Assembly (NCBI GenBank): GCA_964617665.1
Contig: CAZUAH010000065.1
Coordinates: 1 to 40,958, forward strand
Direction of reading: 5' to 3'
Source: JADHUC01 sp964617665
Lineage (GTDB): Bacteria; Planctomycetota; Planctomycetia; Pirellulales; Pirellulaceae
DNA: 40,958 nt
Part shown: positions 32,402 through 40,958 of the stretch, in pieces
How the letters are laid out: each line of letters opens with the position of its first letter
How positions within the stretch are numbered: position 1 is the stretch's first letter
The notes under the pieces: model-generated
Database searches by the model: none
What the model was told of the DNA's origin: nothing
Seen by the model: the letters and a program-made list of their open reading frames with translations, nothing else
Made by a program: the position numbers and the translations under genes

Positions 32402-35244
32402 CTTCTCGATAGGTCCTCAAGCAGTTCCTTCGCTTCCGCGTGGTCTGGGTCCCTGGATAGGAGTTCTTCCAGGGCCGTTGCGGCCTTCTCGTTCATTCCG
32501 ACCCGCACGCATGCCTCGGCAAACGGGTATCGCCACTCGTCACTCTCGGGCGACAGGCGAAGCGCCGTTTCGTACTCGCGCACAGCGCGATCGTGCTTCT
32601 CCTGGCCAGCCAAAACTCGTGCGAACGTCGCATGCACGTCTGCATCCATTACGTTGACATGCAGCACCTGGTTCGCCCAACGACTCGCCGCGTCGAAATC
32701 CTCGGCCTCGATCGCCAACTCCAGCAATTTCTTGCGGTAGGCGACGTTGTCGTAGTCAGTCTCGACTAGCTTGCCCAACGATTGCTTCAGCTTGTCTTTA
32801 TCACCAGTTTTCAAATACACGCGTGCGAGCGATTTGAGCCAGCTTGGTGAATTTGGAAAGTGCTTCGCGCCCACATTGTACAGTCGTTCCGCTTCGACCA
32901 GGTCACCAGCTTTGAACCTGAGGCCGGCAAGCAAGCTGAGCGCATTTTCCTGCGGCGAATCGTCATCGAGCGACTCTTCGAGTATCTCAGTCGCCTGTTG
33001 TGCGTCGCCGATGGACAAATAGAGCCGCGCCAGCACATAGGCTGCAAGCTGATGCTTTTCGTCCAGCTTGCGCGCGGCCATGGCGTGTTTCCTGGCAGTC
33101 GGGTTCTCTCGCCGCTGCAAATACTGGTACGCCAACTCGGCCTGCAGGTCGGCATTGTCCGGGGTTTCATCGGCCGCCTTGTGCAGTTCGGCAAGACTGC
33201 GCGCCGACCGACCGGCGGCTTCCGGCAGACCGTCAACGATCTTGTTCACATATTCTCGATACGCCTCTTCAAATTCGCTTTGCTCCATGCCGAAACATCG
33301 TTCCATCGCGTCCTGTGTCGTCAGGTTCTCGGTGTATGCCGCGAGCATCTTGGCGATTGCATCGTCACCGAAACGTCCCAGCATGAACTCGACATACAGT
33401 TCAGCCTGGCAATACGCCAACGTCCAATCTTCGCGCTGTTTAGGCCGGATGAAGCCCAGGTTGATCGTGTCCAAATTGAAGAGCGTATCCGCCTTGGTAC
33501 GTCGAACCAGCACTTCGTTCCATTTGGAGGGGCGCGCCAAGCCTTCATACCACACCGCCAAACCTTCCGTGTACCAATGCGGGATGTTGAAATGCGTCTG
33601 CTGCAGATTCACCACGTGAACAAACTCGTGACGCAGCACGCGGGCCCAATTGAACGTCTGCCGCATGTCGTTGGGCGACACCATGGCCACCATCCTACCG
33701 GCACACGCGCCGACCGTGCCAATGAACGGCAGTCCAACCATGCGGGCGCTGAACCAACCATGACCGCTTGTGTTGTTTGCGCGGCTGAATATTTCGAACA
33801 GCGATTTGTCCGGCGGCTCGTATCCCAGCGCTTTCACAATCTCTGGGTAAACCTCTTCCTCCAGATAGTGAGCCGCGTATTCCGCTAGGATCTTATCGTG
33901 ATCTCCGGCGAACTTGATTCGGAAGTGAGCCGTTTCAATCACGTCGTAGGTGTCCAGTATTTCCAGCACCTCCAACATGTTCTTCACGCGTACGTTGAAC
34001 GGATCAATCTCGAACGATTTCTCCAGCAGCTCTTTGGCCTCTGCCTCCTCGCCCAGTCGCATGAGCACAAGCCCAAGTTGACCGCGTGCATACATCAATT
34101 GCGGCATCCGGCGGTGTGCTTCGCGATAATACTTGGCCGCCGCCGGGTAACGCCGCATGCGATCCATGCTTTCCGCAAATGCCATAAAGAACTGGCCGCA
34201 GTGGTCGTTTCGCTGTGCGACTTCCGCGACCAGTCTCTCCAGACGCGAATCCGCGTCTGCACCTTGCGGGCCATCAACGACAAGGTAGGCGGCGGCCAGA
34301 CGACCCAAGGTCTCTTCGTCTACAGGATTCAATTCACGCGCCTTGTTCAACACGTCGATTGCATCGGCTACACGGAGTTCGGCCATCAGGCAGTCTGCGC
34401 GTAGTTGATGTGCGGCCAGCAAGCAAGGGTTGATTCCGAGGGCTTGGTCCAGGGCCTCATTTGCCGTACGCAAATCGAACTTCTGCACGGCCAATCCAGC
34501 GCGCGCCGCAAGGACTTCGGCGGCATTTGGGTTGATCGCCAGGGCCGCGTCCAGGTCGACTTTGGCATCGCGCTCGTTGTACTTCTCCAGAAACAGCAAC
34601 CCCGACTCGCATCGCGCTGGCCAGTACTTCTCGTCCAACTCCAAGGCATCCGGGTACAACGTGTTGACCAGGAAACCGAATTGGCCGCTATTGCGAGTCC
34701 AGCGAGCATATTGCGCGGCGGCCAACCCGATCCAATGCAGTTCTTCCGGAGTGAACTTGTTGTTATCGTTGTAGTAGTCAATGAACCACTCGTACGCGTC
34801 GTTGGCTTCTCTCATCCGCCCCGCAACGCGGTGAAGCTCGGCGCGCACCCATCGTGCAGCCGGGTGCTTCGGGTTTGACTTGATTGCGCCATCGACCAGT
34901 TTCCCCGCAAGATCGTGCTTCCCTCGGCGAAACGCCAGCAGGGCCCGCTCGGCCGCAACGTCGGCATCGCTCGGCTTCTCTTTGGCCGCTATGCTCAGCA
35001 CCTCTTCAGCCTCGTCCAGCTTGCCTATCGCCCAATGGCAACGGGCCAAACCGAGCGCAGCAGAAACAGGATCGTCGCTGGCGAGTTCCCCATACGACTC
35101 AACTGCTTCTTCGTATCGCCCCGTGAGAAAGAGAAGGCGAGATTCGTCAAGACGATTTTCCTCTGCGGCATGAACGTCTACCAAGGTCGAGAAGGTTATC
35201 GTAAACAGCAAAAAGACGCCGGATCGTCCAACCGTCGAGTTCAT
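32398..35244 (-). CDS. Secreted TPR protein with gluzincin protease domain (948 aa)
   Basis: Signal peptide MNSTVGRSGVFLLFTITFST, with cleavage near HAAEEN. TPR-like helical repeats fill about 30-430 and 620-948. Between them (about 435-600) is a zinc metalloprotease domain with H539-E-F-V-H543 and the third ligand E560 in WYTEGLAVWYE, the gluzincin or peptidase-MA pattern. I place the start at ATG 35244, after AGGGG. The frame stays open to 35688, but that part lies over the preceding efflux gene and is composition-poor. It is probably a periplasmic or surface protease with protein-binding repeats. The target is unknown. It follows the efflux gene by 83 bp. Confidence 0.85.
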   Translation of the reverse strand: MNSTVGRSGVFLLFTITFSTLVDVHAAEENRLDESRLLFLTGRYEEAVESYGELASDDPVSAALGLARCHWAIGKLDEAEEVLSIAAKEKPSDADVAAERALLAFRRGKHDLAGKLVDGAIKSNPKHPAARWVRAELHRVAGRMREANDAYEWFIDYYNDNNKFTPEELHWIGLAAAQYARWTRNSGQFGFLVNTLYPDALELDEKYWPARCESGLLFLEKYNERDAKVDLDAALAINPNAAEVLAARAGLAVQKFDLRTANEALDQALGINPCLLAAHQLRADCLMAELRVADAIDVLNKARELNPVDEETLGRLAAAYLVVDGPQGADADSRLERLVAEVAQRNDHCGQFFMAFAESMDRMRRYPAAAKYYREAHRRMPQLMYARGQLGLVLMRLGEEAEAKELLEKSFEIDPFNVRVKNMLEVLEILDTYDVIETAHFRIKFAGDHDKILAEYAAHYLEEEVYPEIVKALGYEPPDKSLFEIFSRANNTSGHGWFSARMVGLPFIGTVGACAGRMVAMVSPNDMRQTFNWARVLRHEFVHVVNLQQTHFNIPHWYTEGLAVWYEGLARPSKWNEVLVRRTKADTLFNLDTINLGFIRPKQREDWTLAYCQAELYVEFMLGRFGDDAIAKMLAAYTENLTTQDAMERCFGMEQSEFEEAYREYVNKIVDGLPEAAGRSARSLAELHKAADETPDNADLQAELAYQYLQRRENPTARKHAMAARKLDEKHQLAAYVLARLYLSIGDAQQATEILEESLDDDSPQENALSLLAGLRFKAGDLVEAERLYNVGAKHFPNSPSWLKSLARVYLKTGDKDKLKQSLGKLVETDYDNVAYRKKLLELAIEAEDFDAASRWANQVLHVNVMDADVHATFARVLAGQEKHDRAVREYETALRLSPESDEWRYPFAEACVRVGMNEKAATALEELLSRDPDHAEAKELLEDLSRR

Positions 35245-35327
35245 CGTGTAGCACCCCTGATGTTGCGGCGATAGAGATGGGACCGTCGCCCCAGTTGACC
35301 ATGAATCGCCGGCGGCGTCAAAGGATG

Positions 35328-36806
35328 CTACCGGGGTTCGGCCCGTAACTCTGGTGGGGCATCGAGCGAATCTGCATTCCACTGGGCGACAGCACAACCC
35401 ACGGCGCGTTCCAGTCGGGCGATGGCCTGTTCGCGACGAGTGATCCGGAGATAACGATCGACTTGAAATCGCAGCAGGTTTTCGTAGTTGTCGATCAGTT
35501 GCTGGAACCCGATGCGGTCCACGCGATAAGCCTCGATCGAAATGTCGAAGGCCTGTTCCGCTTTGCGGATGATCTCGTCGTTTAGAATTCGCAGCACTCG
35601 GTCGTGCTCGACAGCCTGGGCGTACAATTGTTCCACCTGGCCGCGAAGCGTATCCAGCGTCGCGTCGTACTGCTGGGAACTCTGCCAAGCGCGATGTTGG
35701 GCTTCCTGAACTGCGGCGTCTCGTTTGGCCCTGTAGATGGGCACGTTGATGCCGGCCATCAGTGAGAACGCGTCATCGCCGGTGGCAACTGGGCTTAGTC
35801 CGCTGGAACCCATCGCGTTCCAATTGAATCCGAAGTTTACGTCCGGCCAGTAGTTCCTGTTGGCCAAATTGATCGACCAATCGTCGCGAACGAGGGCCTC
35901 TCTTCGCGCCTCCAACTGCGGGTGACAATACTCGATCATCGCGACCAGCGAATCGACCTGTTGCGGCATGGTCGTCTGATCCAGTTGTGGGCTAATCGCC
36001 AGACGCATTCCTTCCGGCACATGCAAGGCTCTGCCCAGTCGAGCGACCGCCTTCAATCGAGCTTGCTCCAATTCGGCCAGTGTGATCTCGAGCTTGTGGA
36101 GCGTCACCTGGGCCTGCAATACCGTCTCCATGCCCACTTTCGGATCGGTCGCGTCGTAACGAGACTGAGTGCTGTCGCTCACGTCTTGGATTCTTGGTTT
36201 CAGTTGCCCGTAAATGGCGATCGCCTGGTCGATGAAATGCAACTCGTAGTAAGCCAATTTCACCTGTTCCACAACACCCAATTCGACATTGGCCATTTCC
36301 GCAAACGCAACCTGAGCGCTATGGTGAGCGATCTCGCCACGAGCGGTCCGCTTGCCGAACCAGGGGAACTTTTGCGACAGGCTGAGCATGAAGTCTTGAG
36401 GCCCGGCCGCGGTTTGGATTGACTCGATGAAGACCGTCGCGCTGAGCATCGGATCGTCCAGTGATCGAGCCTGCGGTTCTCGCCACAGTAAGCCCTGCGC
36501 CTTCGAACGGGCAGCGGCAATTTCCGGGTTGTTCGCCACTGCGTAGTCGACCAGTTGTTCGAGCCGCGTGGGTCCTTCGAACAGAACGTCAGGTGCAAGC
36601 AGCGTAGGTTCTTCCTGAAAGGCGACCAGTTGCGTCTCGGCACCGCCGGACGCGTTCGTGGCCATTTCCCCAGATGTCGGAGGCAAACGTCTGGGTTCGG
36701 GGCAATCCACCTGCCCTGTGGTGCCGCCTTCCTGCGGGGGCATCGTCGCGCAGCCGATGCATGGCACGACTGCTAGCGTCAGGAGCATGATCAACCGACC
36801 GTCCAT
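35328..36806 (-). CDS. CusC/TolC-like outer membrane efflux lipoprotein (492 aa)
   Basis: Two related helical halves with outer membrane factor motifs are visible: ELVDYAVANNPEIAAARSK-like helices, LSLSQKFPWFGKR, ELHFIDQAI, and in the second half VNFGFNW and PIYRAKRDAAV. A lipobox-like CIGC ends the signal peptide, giving a lipid anchor as in CusC-type factors. ATG 36806 has GGAGG 8 nt upstream; the open frame before it (to 36866) lacks one. It works with the RND pump at 37636 and a periplasmic adaptor, which is not in the window and is probably upstream, beyond the right edge. Confidence 0.88.
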   Translation of the reverse strand: MDGRLIMLLTLAVVPCIGCATMPPQEGGTTGQVDCPEPRRLPPTSGEMATNASGGAETQLVAFQEEPTLLAPDVLFEGPTRLEQLVDYAVANNPEIAAARSKAQGLLWREPQARSLDDPMLSATVFIESIQTAAGPQDFMLSLSQKFPWFGKRTARGEIAHHSAQVAFAEMANVELGVVEQVKLAYYELHFIDQAIAIYGQLKPRIQDVSDSTQSRYDATDPKVGMETVLQAQVTLHKLEITLAELEQARLKAVARLGRALHVPEGMRLAISPQLDQTTMPQQVDSLVAMIEYCHPQLEARREALVRDDWSINLANRNYWPDVNFGFNWNAMGSSGLSPVATGDDAFSLMAGINVPIYRAKRDAAVQEAQHRAWQSSQQYDATLDTLRGQVEQLYAQAVEHDRVLRILNDEIIRKAEQAFDISIEAYRVDRIGFQQLIDNYENLLRFQVDRYLRITRREQAIARLERAVGCAVAQWNADSLDAPPELRAEPR

Positions 36807-36853
36807 CACAGGAACCTCCGTGTCCCCGATGCACCCAAACCTCACCCCAGTAG

Positions 36854-36872
36854 GACGGATTGCCAATCCGTC
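36854..36872. repeat. Small palindrome, dispersed-type
   Basis: GACGGATT, loop GCC, AATCCGTC: 8-bp perfect stem. GTAGGACGGATT-x-AATCCGTC is, to my recollection, a frequent intergenic palindrome in planctomycetes. It lies upstream of the outer membrane factor gene. Confidence 0.6.
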
Positions 36873-36993
36873 ACGCGAAATACACTAACGGCGCAAACCG
36901 GCCGCACCGTGTCTGATGCTATCGACAATTCCGGTTATCAGGCTTGTGCCACGTTCCCCTCCCCGTCAAACCCAGCGCATGTTCACTGGCCAT

Positions 36994-37449
36994 TCACTGG
37001 CTCCCGACTCGTTTCGACTTCAGATGTGCTGCGTAATACTCGTCAACCGCCTTGAGGTACTTCTCCGGCGCTGCCGCGATTTTCTTCGTACATGGTGGGC
37101 AGCAGACGTAGACGATCCGGCCGTTTGCCACCATCCATTTCGGGTTCTTTGGCAACGCTTTGTTCATCACAGGGCACTTGCCTTGCGCCTTGGCGAAGTT
37201 GGCGTGGATCGTTGCCCAATGTTCTGCACTCACCTTGCCTTTCAGGCATCCCTTGCAGCAGAGGAACACAACCTCGTCGCCGATTTTCGCCTTGACGGGC
37301 TGTCCGTGTGCCCCGAGTTTCTGACCGGAGACTGGGCAGATTTTCTGGACTGCAACGCGATTCTGGTCGCTTTTCCCGGATTCCTTTTCGGCACTCAGTG
37401 CCGGCAGGTTTGTCAGAACGACCAGCAAAAGAAATGCAACGTACTTCAT
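36994..37449 (-). CDS. Periplasmic heavy-metal-binding protein, twin Cys domains (151 aa)
   Basis: Signal peptide MKYVAFLLLVVLTNLPALSA. Two related metal-binding units follow: C38 in CPVSGQKL with C64-C65-x-x-C68 (FLCCKGC), and C92 in CPVMNKAL with C116-C117-x-x-C120 (YVCCPPC). They resemble YHS or heavy-metal-binding domains. GGAG is 8 nt before the ATG. It lies between the CusA-type pump and the CusC-type channel, so it likely binds or delivers Cu(I), Ag(I) or another soft metal in the periplasm. The metal is inferred. Confidence 0.85.
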   Translation of the reverse strand: MKYVAFLLLVVLTNLPALSAEKESGKSDQNRVAVQKICPVSGQKLGAHGQPVKAKIGDEVVFLCCKGCLKGKVSAEHWATIHANFAKAQGKCPVMNKALPKNPKWMVANGRIVYVCCPPCTKKIAAAPEKYLKAVDEYYAAHLKSKRVGSQ

Positions 37450-37561
37450 CTTCGTTTCTCCTCAAAATGAGAAAAAGGGTTAACGGCTCATACTTGGAAA
37501 CCGTTTCCATTTCGAGCCGCACTCGAAAACAACTGTTTGATCTCTGTTCTCACAATTCGCC

Positions 37562-37615
37562 GTAGCCGCGTTCGCCGGAACGCGGGAGTTTCCGCACTCT
37601 GGCGAGTGCAGCTAC
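37562..37615. repeat. Two-hairpin palindromic element (GTAGC...GCTAC)
   Basis: An outer GTAGC (37562-37566) / GCTAC (37611-37615) pair encloses CCGCGTTC-gccg-GAACGCGG (37566-37585) and GCACTC-tggc-GAGTGC (37594-37609). It lies directly downstream of the pump gene, where it could end the transcript. It looks like a REP-type dispersed repeat. A further hairpin TTTCGAG-ccgca-CTCGAAA lies at 37510-37528. Confidence 0.75.
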
Positions 37616-37635
37616 ACAAAAGCAATTGGCTGGTT

Positions 37636-40600
37636 TTAGGCTGCTTGTGTCGCGTCCTCGGCAGATCCCTCCTCGGCTTGTGACCAGAGCTGATCCTGTA
37701 ATCCGAGCCGCATCTTGAACTCGAGATAGGCGCAATACAGGGTCGGTACAATGAACGACGTGAGCGGTTCAATCAGCATGCCGCCGAACACGGGCAAGGC
37801 CATGGCGCGGGCCACATCCGCACCGCGACCCGTCGATAGCAGAACGGGCAGCAACGCCACCAAGGTCGTGACGGTTGTCATCGTGCAGGGGCGAATGCGT
37901 TTCAGGCCGGCTTCGTAAATCGCGCTGCGAAGGTCTTCGACGCTGCGTATCGTGCTGCGATTCAGTATCTGTTGGATGTAGGTGGCCATCACGACGCCGT
38001 CGTCCACCGCGATGCCGAACAACGCAATGAAGCCCACCCAAATCGCCGTGTTCATGTCGACGCCCATGACTGCCACGGCGATCATGCCGCCTGAGAAAGA
38101 CACGGGAATCGCCGAGAAAACCACAAGCGAGATGGGGAAATTGCGAAACGTGAGATAGATCAGCAGCAAATTGACCAACATTACCGACGGTACGATCCAC
38201 ATCAAACGACGATTGGCTTCGATTTGATTCTGGAACGAGCCGACCGCTTGCAGTTCAAAGTTGCCTTCGGGGAATTTCAACTCGCCGCTTTCGCGGGCCG
38301 AACGCAGCGTGGCCATCACCACTTCCACCGTCTCCAAGTCGCCCGCGCCGCCCGACGGCGAAAAGGACACGTGCGCCACCAGGCGGGCATCCTCGCTGTT
38401 AATCGCGCCGGGGCCCCACGTGGTGGCCACTTGGGCAAGTCGCTCCAACGGGACGACATCGCCGGTTTGGGTGACCACCGGCACTTGACCTAGCTCGTCG
38501 ATCCGCTCGCGGATGTCGCGTTGGTAGCGGATCTGGATCGGATAACGTTCGCGACCTTCCACCGTAGTCGTCACGTCCAGGCCGCCTAGCCCGGCCGACA
38601 CGATCTGGTTGACATTCATGGTCGTCATGCCGTAGCGGGCCGCTTCCTCGCGGTCCACCTCGAACTCGAAGTACGGTTTACCCATCACGATATCGGGATT
38701 GACGGTCCCGGCTTTGACGTGGTGAAGCTTCTTGATGTGTTCGGCCACGGCCAGCGACGCCTCGCCCAGTCCTTCCAGGCTATCGCCGTAGATGCGCACG
38801 GCCATCGGCGCCTTGATGCCGCTTTGCAGCATGACAACTCGGCCTTCGATGGGCTGCAGCTCCGATGCGGGTGTGATACCCAGCACCGTGGCCACCGAGT
38901 TGATTTCGTCCCAGATCTTGCGCTCGGTCATCCCGGGACGCCATTGGTCGCGAGGTTTGAGCATGACATAGGTTTCGACCATCGCGGCCGGTGCGGGATC
39001 CAGCGCCGATTCGATGCGGCCGATTTTGCCCAGTACGTCTTTGACCTCGGGGATCTCCTTGATCATCACGTCTTGAGTTTGCAGCACCTGCATGGCCTGG
39101 GAAAAACTGGCCGCCGGATACAAGCTGGGCATGTAAAACCAGCTCCCTTCGTCCAGCGCGATCCAGTCGTCGCTCTTCAATCCGGTAAAGGTGTGCTTTG
39201 CTGTCACATAGCCGGGCACCTGGTTGAGGTCGGCCCCTAGCGCGGCAAACAACTTCTCGACCGGGCGTAGTACCGGGGGCAAACCATAATAGGCTCCCAG
39301 CCCCAAGACGATGACCACTGCGGGAAACGAAAGCATCAACAACTTCCGCCGCAGCGCGAGACGCAGCCTGCCGGCATAGATCCACCGAACAAATCGGCTG
39401 GCAGGGTTCTCCTCCATGGGCCGAATCTTCTCGCGAGTCAACCACCAGCCAGCCAGAAAACCGATTCCCGCGGCACAGGCGGTCGCCCAAGGAAGGCTCA
39501 GCGAAGTCAAGCCCTCGATGCGGTCACCCCAAACGAAACACAAGCCCGCACCCACGCCGGCGAACCCCAACGCCGCCAGGAGGCTCGCCCACCGCGGTAC
39601 GCGCGAAGTCTTCAGAAAGACGCGACAAAGCATCGGCACGACCGTCACCGCCACGATCAAACTAGAGGCCAAGGCAAAGGTCTTCGTCCAGGCCAGTGGC
39701 GTGAACAGGCGGTGGTCGCGGCCGGTCAGAAGAAAGACGGGCAAGAAGCTAACGATCGTCGTGCTGACCGCCGTGATTACGGCCGGTACGACTTCGGCGG
39801 CCGACTTGCGGATGACTTCCATCCGCCGCTCGGGCCCGCCCGGCGAACCCTCCGCCTCCCAATCGGCCAGACCGCCGTATATGTTCTCCAGGATGATGAT
39901 CCCCATGTCCACCATCGTGCCGATGGCGATCACGATGCCCGCCAGCGACATGATATTGGCATCCACGCCGAACACCTTCATGGCGATAAACGACATCAGC
40001 ACTGCCATTGGCAATGTGATGGCGATCACGATGCTGGCGCGCACGTGCAACAGGAACAAGACGATCACCATGATGGTGATCACGAGTTCATGGCTCAGGG
40101 CGTCGGAGAGCGTAGCGATCGTTTCGTCGATCAACAGCGTACGGTCGTAGACGGCGTGGATTTTGATTCCGTCCAATTCGGACTGCAATGCCTCGACCTT
40201 GGCCTGAACCCGTTGAATGACCTCACGCGGGTTCTCGCGGTACCGCATCACAACGACACCGCCGACCGCTTCCTGGCCGTTGAAGTCAAGCGCCCCACGG
40301 CGAAACGACGGACCGATCTGTATTTGGGCCAAATCGCGAACGCGGACCGGAATCCCGTCGCGAGTCAGCACGACCGTATTTTCGATTTGTTCGAGCGTTT
40401 CCGATTCGGTCTTGCCTGATCCGATGAACCCTTTCCCTCGGACCAGGAATTCCATGCCGCCGACTTCGACCGTCTTGGCACCAACGTCGATATTCGATGC
40501 TTTCACGGCGTCGATGACCTTGCTGAGCGGGATTTCGTGGTATCGCAGCTTGTCGGGATCGACTTCGATTTGGTATTGGCGCACGTAGCCGCCGATCGAC

Positions 40601-40958
40601 GCCACCTCGGCCACGCCTTCCACCGATTGTAGCGCGTACTTGACAAAGAAATCCTGCTTCGACCTCAACTCGGCCAGATCCATACCCGGCGGCGGTTCGA
40701 GCACGTAGTAGTAGATCTGCCCGAGCGCCGTGGCATCGGGTGCGAGCACCGGCGTGACGCCTTCGGGCAGGATGTTCGAGACGGTCGTCAGTTGCTCGGC
40801 CACGCGGGAACGCGCCCAATAGAAATCCACTTCGTCGCCAAACGTCACCTGGACGAAGCTGAAACCGAACATGCTTTTGCCGCGCACGCTTTTTGCACCG
40901 GGCACGGCCTGCAGGGCGACCGACAGCGGATAGGTGATCTGGTCTTCCATGTCCTTGG
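37636..40958 (-). CDS. CusA/CzcA-family heavy-metal RND efflux pump, 5' truncated by window
   Basis: The frame is open to the right edge; the first in-window Met at 40950 falls inside the conserved V/M-E-D-Q-x-T-Y-P-L stretch, so some 50 residues are missing and the real start is beyond 40958. Seen: FGFSFV and the D-x-Y-W-A-R-S-R-V porter motif, TM4 with D and E in IAIGTMVDMGIIILEN, the second-half GIAVDDGVVMATY, and two large periplasmic loops. The family exports Cu/Ag or Co/Zn/Cd by proton antiport. The TM4 motif is nearer to the monovalent (CusA) type. An insert with extra hydrophobic segments (about 39,270-39,600) lengthens the middle. Confidence 0.93.
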   Translation of the reverse strand, partial: KDMEDQITYPLSVALQAVPGAKSVRGKSMFGFSFVQVTFGDEVDFYWARSRVAEQLTTVSNILPEGVTPVLAPDATALGQIYYYVLEPPPGMDLAELRSKQDFFVKYALQSVEGVAEVASIGGYVRQYQIEVDPDKLRYHEIPLSKVIDAVKASNIDVGAKTVEVGGMEFLVRGKGFIGSGKTESETLEQIENTVVLTRDGIPVRVRDLAQIQIGPSFRRGALDFNGQEAVGGVVVMRYRENPREVIQRVQAKVEALQSELDGIKIHAVYDRTLLIDETIATLSDALSHELVITIMVIVLFLLHVRASIVIAITLPMAVLMSFIAMKVFGVDANIMSLAGIVIAIGTMVDMGIIILENIYGGLADWEAEGSPGGPERRMEVIRKSAAEVVPAVITAVSTTIVSFLPVFLLTGRDHRLFTPLAWTKTFALASSLIVAVTVVPMLCRVFLKTSRVPRWASLLAALGFAGVGAGLCFVWGDRIEGLTSLSLPWATACAAGIGFLAGWWLTREKIRPMEENPASRFVRWIYAGRLRLALRRKLLMLSFPAVVIVLGLGAYYGLPPVLRPVEKLFAALGADLNQVPGYVTAKHTFTGLKSDDWIALDEGSWFYMPSLYPAASFSQAMQVLQTQDVMIKEIPEVKDVLGKIGRIESALDPAPAAMVETYVMLKPRDQWRPGMTERKIWDEINSVATVLGITPASELQPIEGRVVMLQSGIKAPMAVRIYGDSLEGLGEASLAVAEHIKKLHHVKAGTVNPDIVMGKPYFEFEVDREEAARYGMTTMNVNQIVSAGLGGLDVTTTVEGRERYPIQIRYQRDIRERIDELGQVPVVTQTGDVVPLERLAQVATTWGPGAINSEDARLVAHVSFSPSGGAGDLETVEVVMATLRSARESGELKFPEGNFELQAVGSFQNQIEANRRLMWIVPSVMLVNLLLIYLTFRNFPISLVVFSAIPVSFSGGMIAVAVMGVDMNTAIWVGFIALFGIAVDDGVVMATYIQQILNRSTIRSVEDLRSAIYEAGLKRIRPCTMTTVTTLVALLPVLLSTGRGADVARAMALPVFGGMLIEPLTSFIVPTLYCAYLEFKMRLGLQDQLWSQAEEGSAEDATQAA

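Noticed and set aside
35245..35688. N-terminal extension of the TPR-protease frame
   Set aside because: It covers the CusC-like gene in another frame, is rich in Arg/Pro/Ser without structure, and a signal peptide with ribosome-binding site begins at 35244.
39416..40419. Plus-strand frames of about 240 codons
   Set aside because: Antisense to the RND pump; the His/Asp-rich low-complexity look comes from the reverse of its membrane segments.

Overview
The window looks like a planctomycete chromosome, probably of the Pirellulales type. This is an inference from several things: secreted and TPR proteins typical of the group, several mid-length palindromic intergenic repeats of kinds I associate with Pirellulaceae, many GTG starts, and a dense set of hybrid histidine kinases. 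It splits into an integrated mobile element on the left (1 to about 8,290) and resident chromosome on the right (about 8,291 to 40,958).

The element abuts the 3' end of a tRNA-Leu(GAG) gene, where a tyrosine recombinase gene and a cluster of five TAGACCAT-type sites lie next to the tRNA. Inside are a primase-helicase replication module (an archaeo-eukaryotic-type primase gene that runs off the left edge, and an SF3/D5-like ATPase), a chain of very small overlapping genes led by an HTH protein, a 168-residue unknown, and a plus-strand excisionase-like HTH gene convergent with the integrase. Its non-coding DNA is unusually structured. Two clusters of ATTAAACAT iteron-like repeats, each inside a ~70-bp direct repeat, flank the helicase block. 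There is a 14-bp inverted repeat in the helicase leader behind a good sigma-70 promoter. There are also several perfect 12-15-bp hairpins, two of them inside reading frames. No conjugation genes are visible, and the far end of the element is outside the window.

The resident part starts with a GAF-SpoIIE phosphatase, a secreted protein of unknown function, a lipoprotein with an amphipathic repeat, an ABC-2 exporter (ATPase plus permease) and a class I aminotransferase.

From 16.5 to 28.4 kb there is a signalling island. Two overlapping hybrid kinases (REC-HK-REC and REC-PAS-HK) diverge from a membrane kinase with a CHASE8-like periplasmic domain. That kinase converges on a two-gene operon for a YfiR-family periplasmic protein and a TonB-dependent receptor. 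A REC-PASx4-HK kinase lies beyond. This resembles the YfiBNR envelope switch with the diguanylate cyclase output replaced by a phosphorelay and the YfiB position taken by a TonB-type receptor. It is the best candidate here for an under-described system.

From 28.6 to 41 kb, all on the minus strand, are an ABC ATPase with a 734-residue membrane partner, a MazG-like pyrophosphohydrolase with a Cys cluster, a large TPR-metalloprotease, and a heavy-metal efflux set: CusC-like outer membrane factor, a double Cys-motif metal-binding protein, and a CusA-type RND pump cut by the right edge.
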